Origin: Roseiconus lacunae
GTDB taxonomy: Bacteria > Planctomycetota > Planctomycetia > Pirellulales > Pirellulaceae
Direction of reading: 5' to 3'
DNA length: 64,000 nucleotides
NCBI RefSeq assembly: GCF_008312935.1
Contig: NZ_VSZO01000012.1
Location: 248,001-312,000 of the forward strand
The notes below the pieces were generated by a model. That model worked only from the letters and a program-made list of their open reading frames with translations, searched no databases and was not told where the DNA came from. The position numbers and the translations under genes are program-made. Shown piece after piece: positions 26,195 through 34,996 of this stretch. Position 1 is the first letter of the stretch, and each line of letters opens with the position of its first letter.

Positions 26195-27429
26195 ACCCGT
26201 CGAGCTTCCTGTGATAAGTCAGACAACATCGATTTCAGTGAATCCTCTAGGGACTGCATCATGGGATCGCGTTGACCTTTGGGTGGCCGTCCGGTTTCGA
26301 CTGTGATTGGCTTTTCAAATTGGATCACGGCTTTCAAGGGAATCGAATGGTCCGCTTTGCCGTTGATCGTTTCCTGTAGTCGCTGAATCGTTTCGACAAT
26401 CCGGGTGTCGGTAGCTTGATCTTCCATCAAGTAGCTGTCCGGATATGACGACAGATCCTGGGCCAAGTCGGCCGATTCGACGTACCGCCGCAAGTCGAGC
26501 TTGGCTTGACCATCGTAGGCATCGCTAAAGAAACGACTGGAAGCGGTCGCGCGAAGGTTGCGAACCCGTTCGCGGACTATCTCTGAGGGGCGTTCGATCT
26601 CCATCTCTGCCTCGGTGACCGTCAAGATATGATCGATCAGTTTGTCGCGGCGTTCCGGCAGCGGGCCACCACATGAATGCCCGTAGTACTGCGTTTCCTT
26701 GAGCGCCAACATCGCTTCGGCGAGTTGGATCGTCCGCGTCCGCAGGTCCCGATCCGGCATTCGGTTCCAACCAATTTGCATTTCGAATCGATCAAGTTGT
26801 TCCTTGGCCCAGCGATCAATTTCTTCGACGCACAGGTACTTAATCGCAACCGGCTGGATCACCACTTGCCCGCTTCCGGCGGTGGCTTCGGTCGCCGGAT
26901 CTTGCTTTAGCTTTTGTCGTCGCTTCGCGGCGGTCCGAGCCATGAAGGCGACACCGTCGAGCAACGGCTTTAATTCGTCGTTGGTCCGATTGGTCGTGCC
27001 TTCGGGAAAAACGATCAGCGGACGGCGTCCGTCAACCAAGATCTCGATCGCCGCCTCGAGTGCTTTGCGGTCATTCCCTTCGCGGAACACACTGAACCCG
27101 CCCATTCGTCGAATCGCAAATGCATCGAGTTTTCCTTCGTTGAACAAGTGCCACGAAGCCATCGCGTGAACATGGATTCCCAGATGCCGTCCCGGCCACC
27201 CCATCACCAACGGATCGGCGTAACGACAGTGATTTGGCGCGAGCAAGATCGAGTGCTCGGCATTGACCGCGTCCTTTAGATGTTCGATGCCACGCAATTC
27301 GTAGTCGACGACACCCTCCTTGCGCCGCAAGTAAAAATCGTACAAGCGGAGACGTTGGATCACCCAAGGCCAAACGGTCGACCGAATCGGTGGGACAAAT
27401 TCATAAGGCCGATCGAAAACGACAGTCAT
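26191..27429 (-). CDS. PlsC-like 1-acylglycerol-3-phosphate acyltransferase family protein
   Basis: Acyltransferase of about 412 residues. The catalytic motif is NHCRYADPL (NHxxxxD), and FPEGTTNRTNDELKPL (EGTR-type block) follows, both hallmarks of the PlsC family that acylates lysophospholipids. Conserved spacing places the active site in residues 60-160. About 200 further residues after the catalytic domain (the family is normally 230-270 in all) have no obvious match. ATG at 27429 is preferred to a TTG at 27465. The gene heads a minus-strand block with a GT-C-like protein and an ABC exporter. It may modify the lipid part of an exported compound rather than make bulk phospholipid. Confidence 0.85.
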   Translation of the reverse strand: MTVVFDRPYEFVPPIRSTVWPWVIQRLRLYDFYLRRKEGVVDYELRGIEHLKDAVNAEHSILLAPNHCRYADPLVMGWPGRHLGIHVHAMASWHLFNEGKLDAFAIRRMGGFSVFREGNDRKALEAAIEILVDGRRPLIVFPEGTTNRTNDELKPLLDGVAFMARTAAKRRQKLKQDPATEATAGSGQVVIQPVAIKYLCVEEIDRWAKEQLDRFEMQIGWNRMPDRDLRTRTIQLAEAMLALKETQYYGHSCGGPLPERRDKLIDHILTVTEAEMEIERPSEIVRERVRNLRATASSRFFSDAYDGQAKLDLRRYVESADLAQDLSSYPDSYLMEDQATDTRIVETIQRLQETINGKADHSIPLKAVIQFEKPITVETGRPPKGQRDPMMQSLEDSLKSMLSDLSQEARRV

Positions 27430-28001
27430 ACTAACCAAGTCGGGCGTAAGGAACGTTGAAGACAATAGTGGATGGATCTACCGATGACACACTCTCGGCA
27501 GGTTGGCAAACTCTGAACCAGTCCTACACGGCGCGCCACCTACCTGTAAGCCGACGACGCGAGCCACACGGCCCGTCCGCTGCCGCCGTTTGCGCATGGG
27601 CCCGAAAAAATAGGCCGGCTGCGAACACATTTGGCAGGACAGACTCGCTCGGTTTACGATTTATCGGATTGGTTCTCGCTTTTGAACGTCCGAACCCGGC
27701 GACCTCGAATAGGAAATCAACCGCAACGACGATCGAAAACGGAAAGCGTTCCCCACAAGAGTTTAAAGAGCCTGCCGATCACTGCCTATTGCACTGATAA
27801 GTCAGCGGTGAAGTGATGACGTTTCCAATTTCGGGCGTCTGGGGGATCGCACAAACGCATGGCATGCCGTCGTGCTGCCCGAATCTTGGTGAAGCTGATG
27901 AGCTCAATCGATCAGGAATATTCCGACCGCGATTTACCGCGGCGGTCGATGACACCAGACACGACGTCCAATTCGAACGCCCCCGAAACGGGCTCGAGGC
28001 G
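27430..28001. other. Intergenic region with no recognised gene
   Basis: About 570 bases between the kinase stop and the acyltransferase start, both on the minus strand. It should hold the promoter of the acyltransferase block. Frames here have no family resemblance. A weak, degenerate match to the dispersed repeat (AGCCGACGACGCGAGCCACACGG) lies near 27549-27571. Confidence 0.4.
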
Positions 28002-29540
28002 CTACTGCGATGTCGCTTTGGCAAGAATGAAACCGAGTCCGACGGCGACAATGAAAAACGCCAGCAGCAGTGACCCGATCAACCACTTGTCCATGCCGGG
28101 CTGTCGCTGTGGCTTGCGACTCTTTGGCCCGCGAACTCCGGACTCCTCGCCGACGCGAACCCCCGACCGCCCACCGACACCAGATCGGCTACCGGGGTGA
28201 GATCCGTGTGGAGTTCGCCCGCCGGCATACCCCGATTCGACCTGTAGATCCAGAAAACTGCCTTCGTTGAAATCGAAATCACGGCGGGCAACGTTGACCA
28301 TTTTACCGCTGTCACTCGCACTTAGCCCTTCGCCTTGGATCAAACGACTACGGCTGCTCGCCAAGGTATCATTGTTCTTATTCGAAACCGTGTCGCCCCC
28401 GGTGTTGGGACGCAGATCCGCGTCATCGAGTGAAATCGACGAAGACCCGTCGTCGATAAACTGGGGTTTGTCACCAAGTCCGATCGTGACCTTTTGGCCT
28501 CGGGGCACCTTGGCGACATATTTTTCGAGCACCTCGGCGACGTCATCCGCTGTTTGATAACGAAACTTTGGATCCTTTTGGATCATCTTGACACAGATGC
28601 CTTCGAGTTCACCGGGAACATCCGCGCGCAATTGGCGAATCGCCTTGGGCATCTCCTTTTGATGCATTGCGATCCGCTGCGCCAACGTCCCTTGATTGAA
28701 GGGTGGTTGGCCGGTCAGTACGAAATACATCGTGCAGCCGAGCCCATAAATGTCGGCGCGATGATCGACCGAGTGACTGTTGAGCGCCTGTTCGGGGGCC
28801 AAATAATCGGCCGTCCCCAAGACATTTTCGTTGTTCGCAACGGTCAGTGATTCGTCATCTTCGGCTCCCATCAATGCCAGCCCCATGTCCAGCAATCGAA
28901 CGACGTTGTTCGAATCGAGCAACAGGTTGGCCGGTTTGACGTCGCGGTGAATGATGCCTTTGGAATGGGCATGCGACAGTCCACGTGCGGCTTGGGCGAT
29001 CACGTCGGCGGCGGTTGACGGATCAAGTGGACCGTCACGTTTGACCAACGCCTGCAGGTCCAGTCCGTCGACGTATTCCATCACGATGTAATGGACGTCA
29101 CCCTCGTTGTCGATGTCGTGCGCGAGCACAATGTTAGGATGGTTCAGCGACGCGATCGCCTTGGCTTCCAATTGAAACCGCGCCAAGTAGGACGAATCGG
29201 CAACGCGTTTTTTCGGCAGTACCTTGATCGCACGGCGATCGTGCAGTCCCGTGTGCTCGGCCAGATAAACGCTGCTCATCCCTCCGGTGCCGATATGACC
29301 GAGCAGCTTGTATTTGCCCAGAAAGAAACCTTTGTATTTTCCGGCAAGCAATTTCTCGAGGTGCCAATCGGTCAATAACCCCTTCTTTTCAAAAACGCGA
29401 GCCAACGTTTTTGCGTCCCCCGGCAACTTCCCATCAAGTTGTTCGCGAATCTTCTCCACCAGCCGCTGCTGTTTGGCCGGATCGACCAAGCGACTTTTCT
29501 CGACCAGTTCCAAGAACTTTTCAGGAGACAAGGTGGACAT
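28002..29540 (-). CDS. Ser/Thr protein kinase with planctomycete-type N-terminal domain and C-terminal membrane helix
   Basis: Hanks-type kinase of 512 residues. The first 75 residues form an all-helical domain (FLELVEKSRLVDPAKQQRLV, KGLLTDWHLEKLLAGK) often seen ahead of planctomycete kinases. The kinase has a glycine loop IGTGGMSSVY, Lys106, the catalytic loop HRDVKPANLLLD with Asp200, Lys202 and Asn205, and DMG (218-220) in place of DFG, which is common in bacteria. The kinase domain ends near residue 350. A Ser-rich, low-complexity linker leads to a transmembrane helix (GSLLLAFFIVAVGLGFILA, about 485-505) with the kinase on the cytosolic side. There is no extracellular sensor domain. It is divergent from the DUF2064 gene, with a 306-base gap. 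Confidence 0.92.
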   Translation of the reverse strand: MSTLSPEKFLELVEKSRLVDPAKQQRLVEKIREQLDGKLPGDAKTLARVFEKKGLLTDWHLEKLLAGKYKGFFLGKYKLLGHIGTGGMSSVYLAEHTGLHDRRAIKVLPKKRVADSSYLARFQLEAKAIASLNHPNIVLAHDIDNEGDVHYIVMEYVDGLDLQALVKRDGPLDPSTAADVIAQAARGLSHAHSKGIIHRDVKPANLLLDSNNVVRLLDMGLALMGAEDDESLTVANNENVLGTADYLAPEQALNSHSVDHRADIYGLGCTMYFVLTGQPPFNQGTLAQRIAMHQKEMPKAIRQLRADVPGELEGICVKMIQKDPKFRYQTADDVAEVLEKYVAKVPRGQKVTIGLGDKPQFIDDGSSSISLDDADLRPNTGGDTVSNKNNDTLASSRSRLIQGEGLSASDSGKMVNVARRDFDFNEGSFLDLQVESGYAGGRTPHGSHPGSRSGVGGRSGVRVGEESGVRGPKSRKPQRQPGMDKWLIGSLLLAFFIVAVGLGFILAKATSQ

Positions 29541-29846
29541 AGGCGGTCAGGGTACGAAATCCAAGGAGCGATGCGCGGTCGCGTCCTCCGACAACTCAAT
29601 TGCGAATGCGTCGGTCACCACGAGTGTGAAGGTTCTGACGTGGATTTTTTTCCGAGTCGGACATGATTTGTGATGCGAAGTCTAAGCGACAACCCCAGAC
29701 GGATGAGAGGGTTGGGCAGGAACACGAACAGTTTTTTTGAAAAAACGACGGAACTTCACTCGCGTTTCAATTCTCATCGTAACCAGATTGCAACCTCGCG
29801 GTACAACGAAGTTCCCGAGAATTCACCGTGATCTTTCGCCCCAGTA
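29541..29846. other. Divergent promoter region, kinase and DUF2064 genes
   Basis: About 306 bases between two divergent starts. It contains an A/T palindrome at 29731-29746 (GTTTTTT TG AAAAAAC), which stands out from the GC-rich surroundings. No gene is seen. Confidence 0.45.
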
Positions 29847-30716
29847 GTGATTGCATCGATTGCCGGCCCGCCGGATAAAGGTTCGCTCCCCCCGGTTAAT
29901 CCAACGGTTGCCGCGATTGTTTTTGCTAACACTGTCCCTCCCACCCACCGACGGAGACGCCTTCCTTTGGCAATTCGAACTCTCGGCTTGATGGCCAAGT
30001 ACTGGCGTCCCGGACGGGTGAAAACCAGACTCGGTGCCTCGATCGGATTCACAACGGCGGCGCAGCTGCATCGGCTTTTCTGCCATCATCTGATCGAATC
30101 ATTAGCCGACTGCTGCGACCGACGTCAAATCGTGGTCTGGCCCCCCGAGGATGCCGCCTTGCTCCGCGACTGGCTCGATTCCGCTATCGTCAGCCCACCC
30201 GGAGAAGCAAACTGGGACATCGAAGTCCAAAGCCCAGGTGACCTTGGAGATCGCATGAAACACTGGTTCGAAAGCTCGTCCTCATCGACACGATCCGAGA
30301 CGTGCCGAATCCTGATCGGTGCCGACTGCCCGCTGATCGATTCCGACCTGATCGGCGAAGCGATCGGACTGCTCGGAACCAATGCCCCAAAAGCCCATGA
30401 CGTCGTCCTCGGCCCGGCCAGAGACGGCGGGTACTATCTCATTGGTCTACAGACTTGGAACGGTCGATTTAAAAGTTTGTTCGAGGACATCCCATGGAGC
30501 AGCGAATCCGTGCTCGAAGCGACGCTTGATCGCGCCAACCGTGCCGGACTGACCGTGGCGATGCTGGACACACTCAGTGACGTCGATACCGAAGCCGATC
30601 TCGACGACCTCCGCGGTGCGATCGATGCCGGGGCGGGTTCGCCGCAAGCACACCAGCGATTAAAAAGACTGAACGAACAAATCGAATCCATCCTATCGGC
30701 GGAGAAACGCGGGTGA
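29847..30716 (+). CDS. DUF2064/TIGR04282-type glycosyltransferase
   Basis: Protein of up to 289 residues in the rSAM/selenodomain-associated transferase 1 family (TIGR04282, DUF2064). The nucleotide-sugar type signature is LMAKYWRPGRVKTRLG (residues 48-63), followed by IGADCPLIDSDLI and LGPARDGGYYLIGL. In several genomes this family sits by arsenosugar or selenium-linked radical SAM genes; here arsS lies 10 kb downstream. The GTG start at 29847 gives 45 extra residues before the family start, so a later start is possible. The stop overlaps the next gene's GTG (GTGA, 30713-30716), which shows coupling with the oxidoreductase. Confidence 0.8.
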   Translation: MIASIAGPPDKGSLPPVNPTVAAIVFANTVPPTHRRRRLPLAIRTLGLMAKYWRPGRVKTRLGASIGFTTAAQLHRLFCHHLIESLADCCDRRQIVVWPPEDAALLRDWLDSAIVSPPGEANWDIEVQSPGDLGDRMKHWFESSSSSTRSETCRILIGADCPLIDSDLIGEAIGLLGTNAPKAHDVVLGPARDGGYYLIGLQTWNGRFKSLFEDIPWSSESVLEATLDRANRAGLTVAMLDTLSDVDTEADLDDLRGAIDAGAGSPQAHQRLKRLNEQIESILSAEKRG

Positions 30717-31921
30717 AAGAAAAGGTGATCGTCGTGGGGGCAGGCGCCATCGGTCTGTCGATCGCATACGAGTTGTGCCAGCGTGGTGCCCAGGTCACCG
30801 TGGTCGATCGCGACCACGTGTTCGACTCGCGTGCGAGTTCGACGTCAAGTTCTACGTACAGCGGAAGCGCGGTCGCGACACGACGTTCGGCGTCGTCTTG
30901 GGCTGCTTCGGGAATCCTTCCGCCGGCCAATTTTGACTCCGCAACCGATCCGATCGACCAATTGCGTGGGTACAGCCATCGACTCTTCCCAAGGTGGGCA
31001 GATCAATTGCGTCAAACCACCGGGATCGATTGCCAATTGGAACGCTGCGGCGGCTGGTACCTTGCGGACACGCCGGGCGAAATTGCCGCCATGATGGGCA
31101 TGGTAAACTACTGGCAGGAACTGGCGATCGAATGCGAAGCAAAATCGCTAGCCGAACTTGCGACGAAAGAACCGTTATTGAGCCCCTGGGCATCATCGGC
31201 GAAAGCGAAAGCCTGGTGGGTGCCCGACGAGTACCAAATCCGAACGCCGTCGCTGCTGGCCGCGCTGACCGCGGCTTGCCAGGCAAACGGCGCCGAACTG
31301 ATCGGCGGCGCCAACGTCATCGATGTTGATGAAACCGGCGCGAGCACTCACGTCACGATCGATCACACAGGCAAAAGATCGAAGCTGATTGCCGATGCCA
31401 CCGTTGTCTGTGGTGGATCGTGGACCGGATCAGTCGCCGCGCGTCTAAAGCTTTCGCACAGCCTGATCCCAATTCGGGGGCAGATTCTACTTTTGGACAT
31501 GGGACACCGCCAACTCTCCGGTGTGATCAACTTCGGAAACCGCTACTTGGTGCCAAGGCAAAATGGATCGGTGCTGGTCGGATCTTGCGAAGAAGAAGTC
31601 GGTCATCAACACGGGACAACTCCGTCGATCCTGGCTGACCTTCGCGAGTTTATTCGCAACGTCTGTCCCGAGCTCGCACGCGCCACCCAAATCACCGCTT
31701 GGTCCGGACTACGACCGATGACTTTTGATGGCTTTCCCATGATCGGCAAACTACCCGACAGCGACGCAATCTATGTCGCATCGGGACACTACCGGAGCGG
31801 GATTCATTTGGCCCCGGCAACCGCCGTCTGCATCGCCGATACCATCGAAGGTGCGACACCACCGCTTTCGATCCAGCCGTTTTCGGTCGGCAAACAACAA
31901 CAACAGACAACGGCATGCTGA
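30713..31921 (+). CDS. FAD-dependent amine oxidoreductase, glycine oxidase (ThiO)-like
   Basis: Flavoenzyme of 402 residues in the DAO family. The FAD motif VVGAGAIGLSIAYEL (GxGxxG at residues 8-13) is followed by the acidic VVDRD. Downstream, RPMTFDGFPMIGKL and GHYRSGIHLAPATA match the C-terminal flavin- and substrate-binding part of ThiO and glycine/D-amino acid oxidases. ThiO makes iminoglycine for thiamine synthesis; no other thi gene is adjacent, so the substrate is open. A Ser/Thr-rich insertion (residues about 36-55) after the first strand is unusual. GTG at 30713 overlaps the upstream stop, and GGAG upstream could be the ribosome binding site. Confidence 0.85.
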   Translation: MKEKVIVVGAGAIGLSIAYELCQRGAQVTVVDRDHVFDSRASSTSSSTYSGSAVATRRSASSWAASGILPPANFDSATDPIDQLRGYSHRLFPRWADQLRQTTGIDCQLERCGGWYLADTPGEIAAMMGMVNYWQELAIECEAKSLAELATKEPLLSPWASSAKAKAWWVPDEYQIRTPSLLAALTAACQANGAELIGGANVIDVDETGASTHVTIDHTGKRSKLIADATVVCGGSWTGSVAARLKLSHSLIPIRGQILLLDMGHRQLSGVINFGNRYLVPRQNGSVLVGSCEEEVGHQHGTTPSILADLREFIRNVCPELARATQITAWSGLRPMTFDGFPMIGKLPDSDAIYVASGHYRSGIHLAPATAVCIADTIEGATPPLSIQPFSVGKQQQQTTAC

Positions 31922-32111
31922 GTGGTTGACCGTGGGTATCGGATCAATTGAAGAACCTCACACGGCGATCACCCCGCCAGCCGAAGACGTTTGCGTGTGG
32001 CCCAATGATTGCTAAGTTTTGCGGCACTGGCCGGACGTTCGCCCATTCTGTGTTTGGTTTCCAGCTCGCGGTCTTCGGCTTCTTCGCAGACGTCTTTCGC
32101 GACCGGCGCGG

Positions 32112-32873
32112 ATGCCTACAATCCCCGCCATGCAAAACGAACACGAGAACGAACCAGAATTGAACGACCTTCCTACCCTCGAACCACCAGGGTCGATCAC
32201 GATCATTGGCGGTGGCCCACTGGGGATCGAAGCGGCGCTTTACGGACGCTTCCTCGGATATCAAGTCACGCTTTTGGAAGCGGATCAACTTGTCCGCTCG
32301 CTGCGGGGACGGGAGTCCGATCCGATTCCAATGAGCCCCGATCGCTGCGCGTCGCCACTCGCCAAGAACGCGTTGATGGCCCAATCGTCCGGTGGCGCAC
32401 CTGCGAGCGGTCCCGTCACGATCGGTGACTGGATCGAACAAGTATGGCTCCCGCTGGCCCAAACCGATTTGCTGCGTGGGCGCGTGCACGAACAAACCAC
32501 CGTTTCACGCATCGAACAAGTCGAGGTCAGCGACGAGGAAACCGGCGAGGCGTTGCCTCCGGATTTTCGCGTGCTCTGTAACATATCCAGCCAAGACACA
32601 GCCGGCCAAGACACAGCCAGTGAACTCGACTTCAGCGACACCGAAGCGGTGATCGTAGCGACGGGCCGCACCGAGAATGCGATCGAATTAGCCTTTGATC
32701 TTCCCCAAGACTATTTTTTTGTGATCGGCAACTCTCTCGGAGAGCAGACCGCCGGTGGCGAAGGGCGCGATGCCGAACTGGAGTTTTGGACCGGACTGAA
32801 AGAGATTGTCGCCGTCTACGCCTCACTTGGCGGACGAGCGGATTTGGATTTATATCGTCCTACCCGCGGATAG
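32112..32873 (+). CDS. NAD(P)/FAD-binding Rossmann protein, short
   Basis: Protein of 253 residues with one clear Rossmann nucleotide-binding motif, ITIIGGGPLGIEAALYGRFLGYQVTLLEAD. EAVIVATGRTENAIEL closes the dinucleotide-binding domain as in FAD/NAD(P) oxidoreductases. Those enzymes are usually 350-450 residues; this one lacks a long interface domain. It might be a lineage-specific short form or a regulator. I prefer ATG at 32112 (an ATG at 32130 is possible) over the longer frame to 32019, whose Arg-rich head looks spurious. It lies 191 bases after the ThiO-like gene and 64 before fliO. Confidence 0.65.
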   Translation: MPTIPAMQNEHENEPELNDLPTLEPPGSITIIGGGPLGIEAALYGRFLGYQVTLLEADQLVRSLRGRESDPIPMSPDRCASPLAKNALMAQSSGGAPASGPVTIGDWIEQVWLPLAQTDLLRGRVHEQTTVSRIEQVEVSDEETGEALPPDFRVLCNISSQDTAGQDTASELDFSDTEAVIVATGRTENAIELAFDLPQDYFFVIGNSLGEQTAGGEGRDAELEFWTGLKEIVAVYASLGGRADLDLYRPTRG

Positions 32874-32936
32874 GCTGGTTCGCTTACCGACGCGTTGACC
32901 TTGATTTTTGAGCGTCTTTCGGCGAAACAATGGGCT

Positions 32937-33476
32937 ATGTCGAGATCCCTTTTCCTGTCGATTTGTGGCTTGCTGCTGCTCGGACTGTTCGTCGGACCGG
33001 CCGCGTTTGCTGAATTTCCCGAATTCGTTTACCCCGAACAAGCGGGTGGGGCGCCGGATGCTCCCGGCGATCCGAACGCCGATGGCAATTTCAGGCCGCT
33101 AGTCACCACCGCGAGTGCCCTCGCAATTGTCTTAGCGATTTTCGGCGGATTGGTCTGGGTCTCGCGAAAGTATGGCGGAGGGGCGAAGGTCGGCGGCACG
33201 ATGCCGGAAGACGTCTTTCGTGTCCTAGGCGGCGCGAGCTTAGATGCACGCACCCAGGTCAGATTCCTGCGCGTCGGCAACAAAGTCCTTGTGATCGGCC
33301 AAGCTCAAACGGGTGACCCGGTGACACTTTCGGAGATCGACGATCCGGATGAAGTCGAGCGGATCACGGCGCGTTGCATGGGACGGCCGGAAATCGTCGG
33401 CCAACGCACCCCATCGGTCCGCCCAGCGATGGAACGCCCTGGTCCAATTCGACGCTCCGGTGCAACGGCAGGATGA
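32937..33476 (+). CDS. fliO: FliO-like flagellar export protein
   Basis: Small membrane protein of 179 residues fitting FliO, an accessory factor for assembling the FliPQR export gate of the flagellar secretion system. It has a signal-like N-terminus (LSICGLLLLGLFVGPAAFA), a Pro/Gly-rich linker, one transmembrane helix (SALAIVLAIFGGLVWVSRKYGG, about residues 58-79) and a cytosolic sheet with LDARTQVRFLRVGNKVLVIGQ, the conserved FliO core. A Pro/Arg-rich tail follows. No fliP/fliQ/fliR is nearby. Its stop overlaps the GltS-like start (ATGA, 33473-33476), an odd pairing. FliO is poorly conserved, so the call rests on the core pattern and topology. Confidence 0.72.
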   Translation: MSRSLFLSICGLLLLGLFVGPAAFAEFPEFVYPEQAGGAPDAPGDPNADGNFRPLVTTASALAIVLAIFGGLVWVSRKYGGGAKVGGTMPEDVFRVLGGASLDARTQVRFLRVGNKVLVIGQAQTGDPVTLSEIDDPDEVERITARCMGRPEIVGQRTPSVRPAMERPGPIRRSGATAG

Positions 33477-34996
33477 GCGTCTCGCTCACAATGGTCGCGG
33501 TGCTGTTATTGATGGGGGTCGTTGCGCGTCACTTTATCAAACCGCTTCGCTGGTTGTTCATTCCCGGATCAGTGGTTGCCGGCTTTATTGGCTTGGCGGT
33601 AGTGCAGTTGCTGCTGCACAGCAATTTCAATTTTCCAAACAGCGATCTCCCACACAGCGGAGGCAACTCCTTCCGCGACTGGGCTCAACATCTCGCCAAC
33701 GATTTAAGCGGATGGCCGGGTCCTCTGATCGCCGTCGTCTTTGCGGCGATGATGTTGCAATCGGCAGAATCATCGGGAGGCCCGATGGATCGATCGACTT
33801 CATCTCGTGTCGCCCGCCAAGGTTTAATGGTCTGGATCATCGTGCTCGGAGAATCGTTTGTCGGGCTGCTGGCCACCGCTCTGGTGATTCAACCGATGAT
33901 GGATGTGCCCAACTCGTTCGGCATGCTGATCGAAGCGGGATTCGCCGGCGGACATGGAACCGCCGGTGCGATGGGGGTTGTCTTTTCCAGTGACGCCGTC
34001 GGCCTTGACGCCGGACTGGACCTCGGCATGTTGATGGCCACTTGCGGTTTAGTTTATGGCGTGATCAGTGGAATTTTGTGGATCAACCTTGGCTCGCGAC
34101 GCGGCTGGTTTGCTTCTGTAACCAACGGCGTGCACGATGAAGGCTCGGGCGATGCTGGTGATGAACCACCAAAGTCCGATGTCCCGGCAACCAAACAGAA
34201 ACCGATCGGCTACCAAGTCATTGCGCCGGAATCGATCGATCCGCTGTTACTACAAGCCATGTGGGTTGGATTGGCCGTCGGACTAGGAATGTTGGCGCAA
34301 CTCACAGTTCGGTCGATCGCCGATGGACTTGACTTGCGTTTCGGCTGGGGGGCATACGCCGAGGCCGAGGGTGCGGACGCCGAGCTGAGCCAGCGGATGA
34401 GCCTGTCGACGTTGCTGGGATTCCCGCTATTTATCTACACAATGCTGGCGGCGCTGGGACTGCGTCGCACGTTAACCAAAGTCGGACTCGCGTCTTGGCT
34501 GGACAACCTAACGCTGCAACGATTGGCGGCCACCGCAATGGAGGTTTTGGTGGTCGCTGCGATCACCTCTCTTCGGATCGAGACAATCGTCTCATACGCA
34601 TCGGCATTCGCGGTCCTCTTTCTTTTTGGTGCAATTTGGACGGCCATCTGTTTGATCGTGGTCTCACGCTGGGTATTGCCTCCAGAGTGCTGGTTTCCGC
34701 TAGGGCTGATCAACTACGGTATGTCAACCGGAACGACGGCGACGGGGTTTGTCCTGCTACGGGTGGTCGATCCTGATTTGAAAACCACTGCGGCGAATGA
34801 CTACGCGTTGGCGGTCCCGATTTCGGCCCCCTTTATCGGTGGCGGAATCATCACCATCGCGTTGCCCCTGCTGGTCTTAGAACGGGTGTCGATCTGGTGG
34901 CCCACCTTGGTTACCGGCGCGATTGTCGGCGGGCTGATCATCGTCGGGGCGCGATGGAATCGACGTCTCGATCAACGCGAGGTGGGTATTCGCTAG
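33473..34996 (+). CDS. GltS-like sodium:glutamate symporter family protein
   Basis: Polytopic protein of 507 residues (the Escherichia coli GltS has 401) with some ten or more helices. It resembles GltS in GGHGTAGAMG (about residue 160) and in GMSTGTTATGFVLLRVVDPDLKTTA near the C-terminal repeat, which are the pseudo-symmetric motifs of the family. The extra length comes from a soluble insertion of about 45 residues (DEGSGDAGDEPPKSDV, about 225-270) between the two halves. It probably carries an acidic amino acid or similar anion with Na+, but the insert makes the substrate uncertain. Translation is coupled to fliO through ATGA; a GGCAGG stretch just before the ATG may help initiation. Confidence 0.8.
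   Translation: MSVSLTMVAVLLLMGVVARHFIKPLRWLFIPGSVVAGFIGLAVVQLLLHSNFNFPNSDLPHSGGNSFRDWAQHLANDLSGWPGPLIAVVFAAMMLQSAESSGGPMDRSTSSRVARQGLMVWIIVLGESFVGLLATALVIQPMMDVPNSFGMLIEAGFAGGHGTAGAMGVVFSSDAVGLDAGLDLGMLMATCGLVYGVISGILWINLGSRRGWFASVTNGVHDEGSGDAGDEPPKSDVPATKQKPIGYQVIAPESIDPLLLQAMWVGLAVGLGMLAQLTVRSIADGLDLRFGWGAYAEAEGADAELSQRMSLSTLLGFPLFIYTMLAALGLRRTLTKVGLASWLDNLTLQRLAATAMEVLVVAAITSLRIETIVSYASAFAVLFLFGAIWTAICLIVVSRWVLPPECWFPLGLINYGMSTGTTATGFVLLRVVDPDLKTTAANDYALAVPISAPFIGGGIITIALPLLVLERVSIWWPTLVTGAIVGGLIIVGARWNRRLDQREVGIR

Noticed and set aside
27549-27571. Sixth copy of the dispersed repeat
   Set aside because: Only a short, poorly matching stretch is present and the 3' half cannot be aligned.
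33349-33993. Plus-strand frame of 214 codons overlapping fliO and the GltS-like gene
   Set aside because: Both real genes in the other frames have family motifs; this frame has none.
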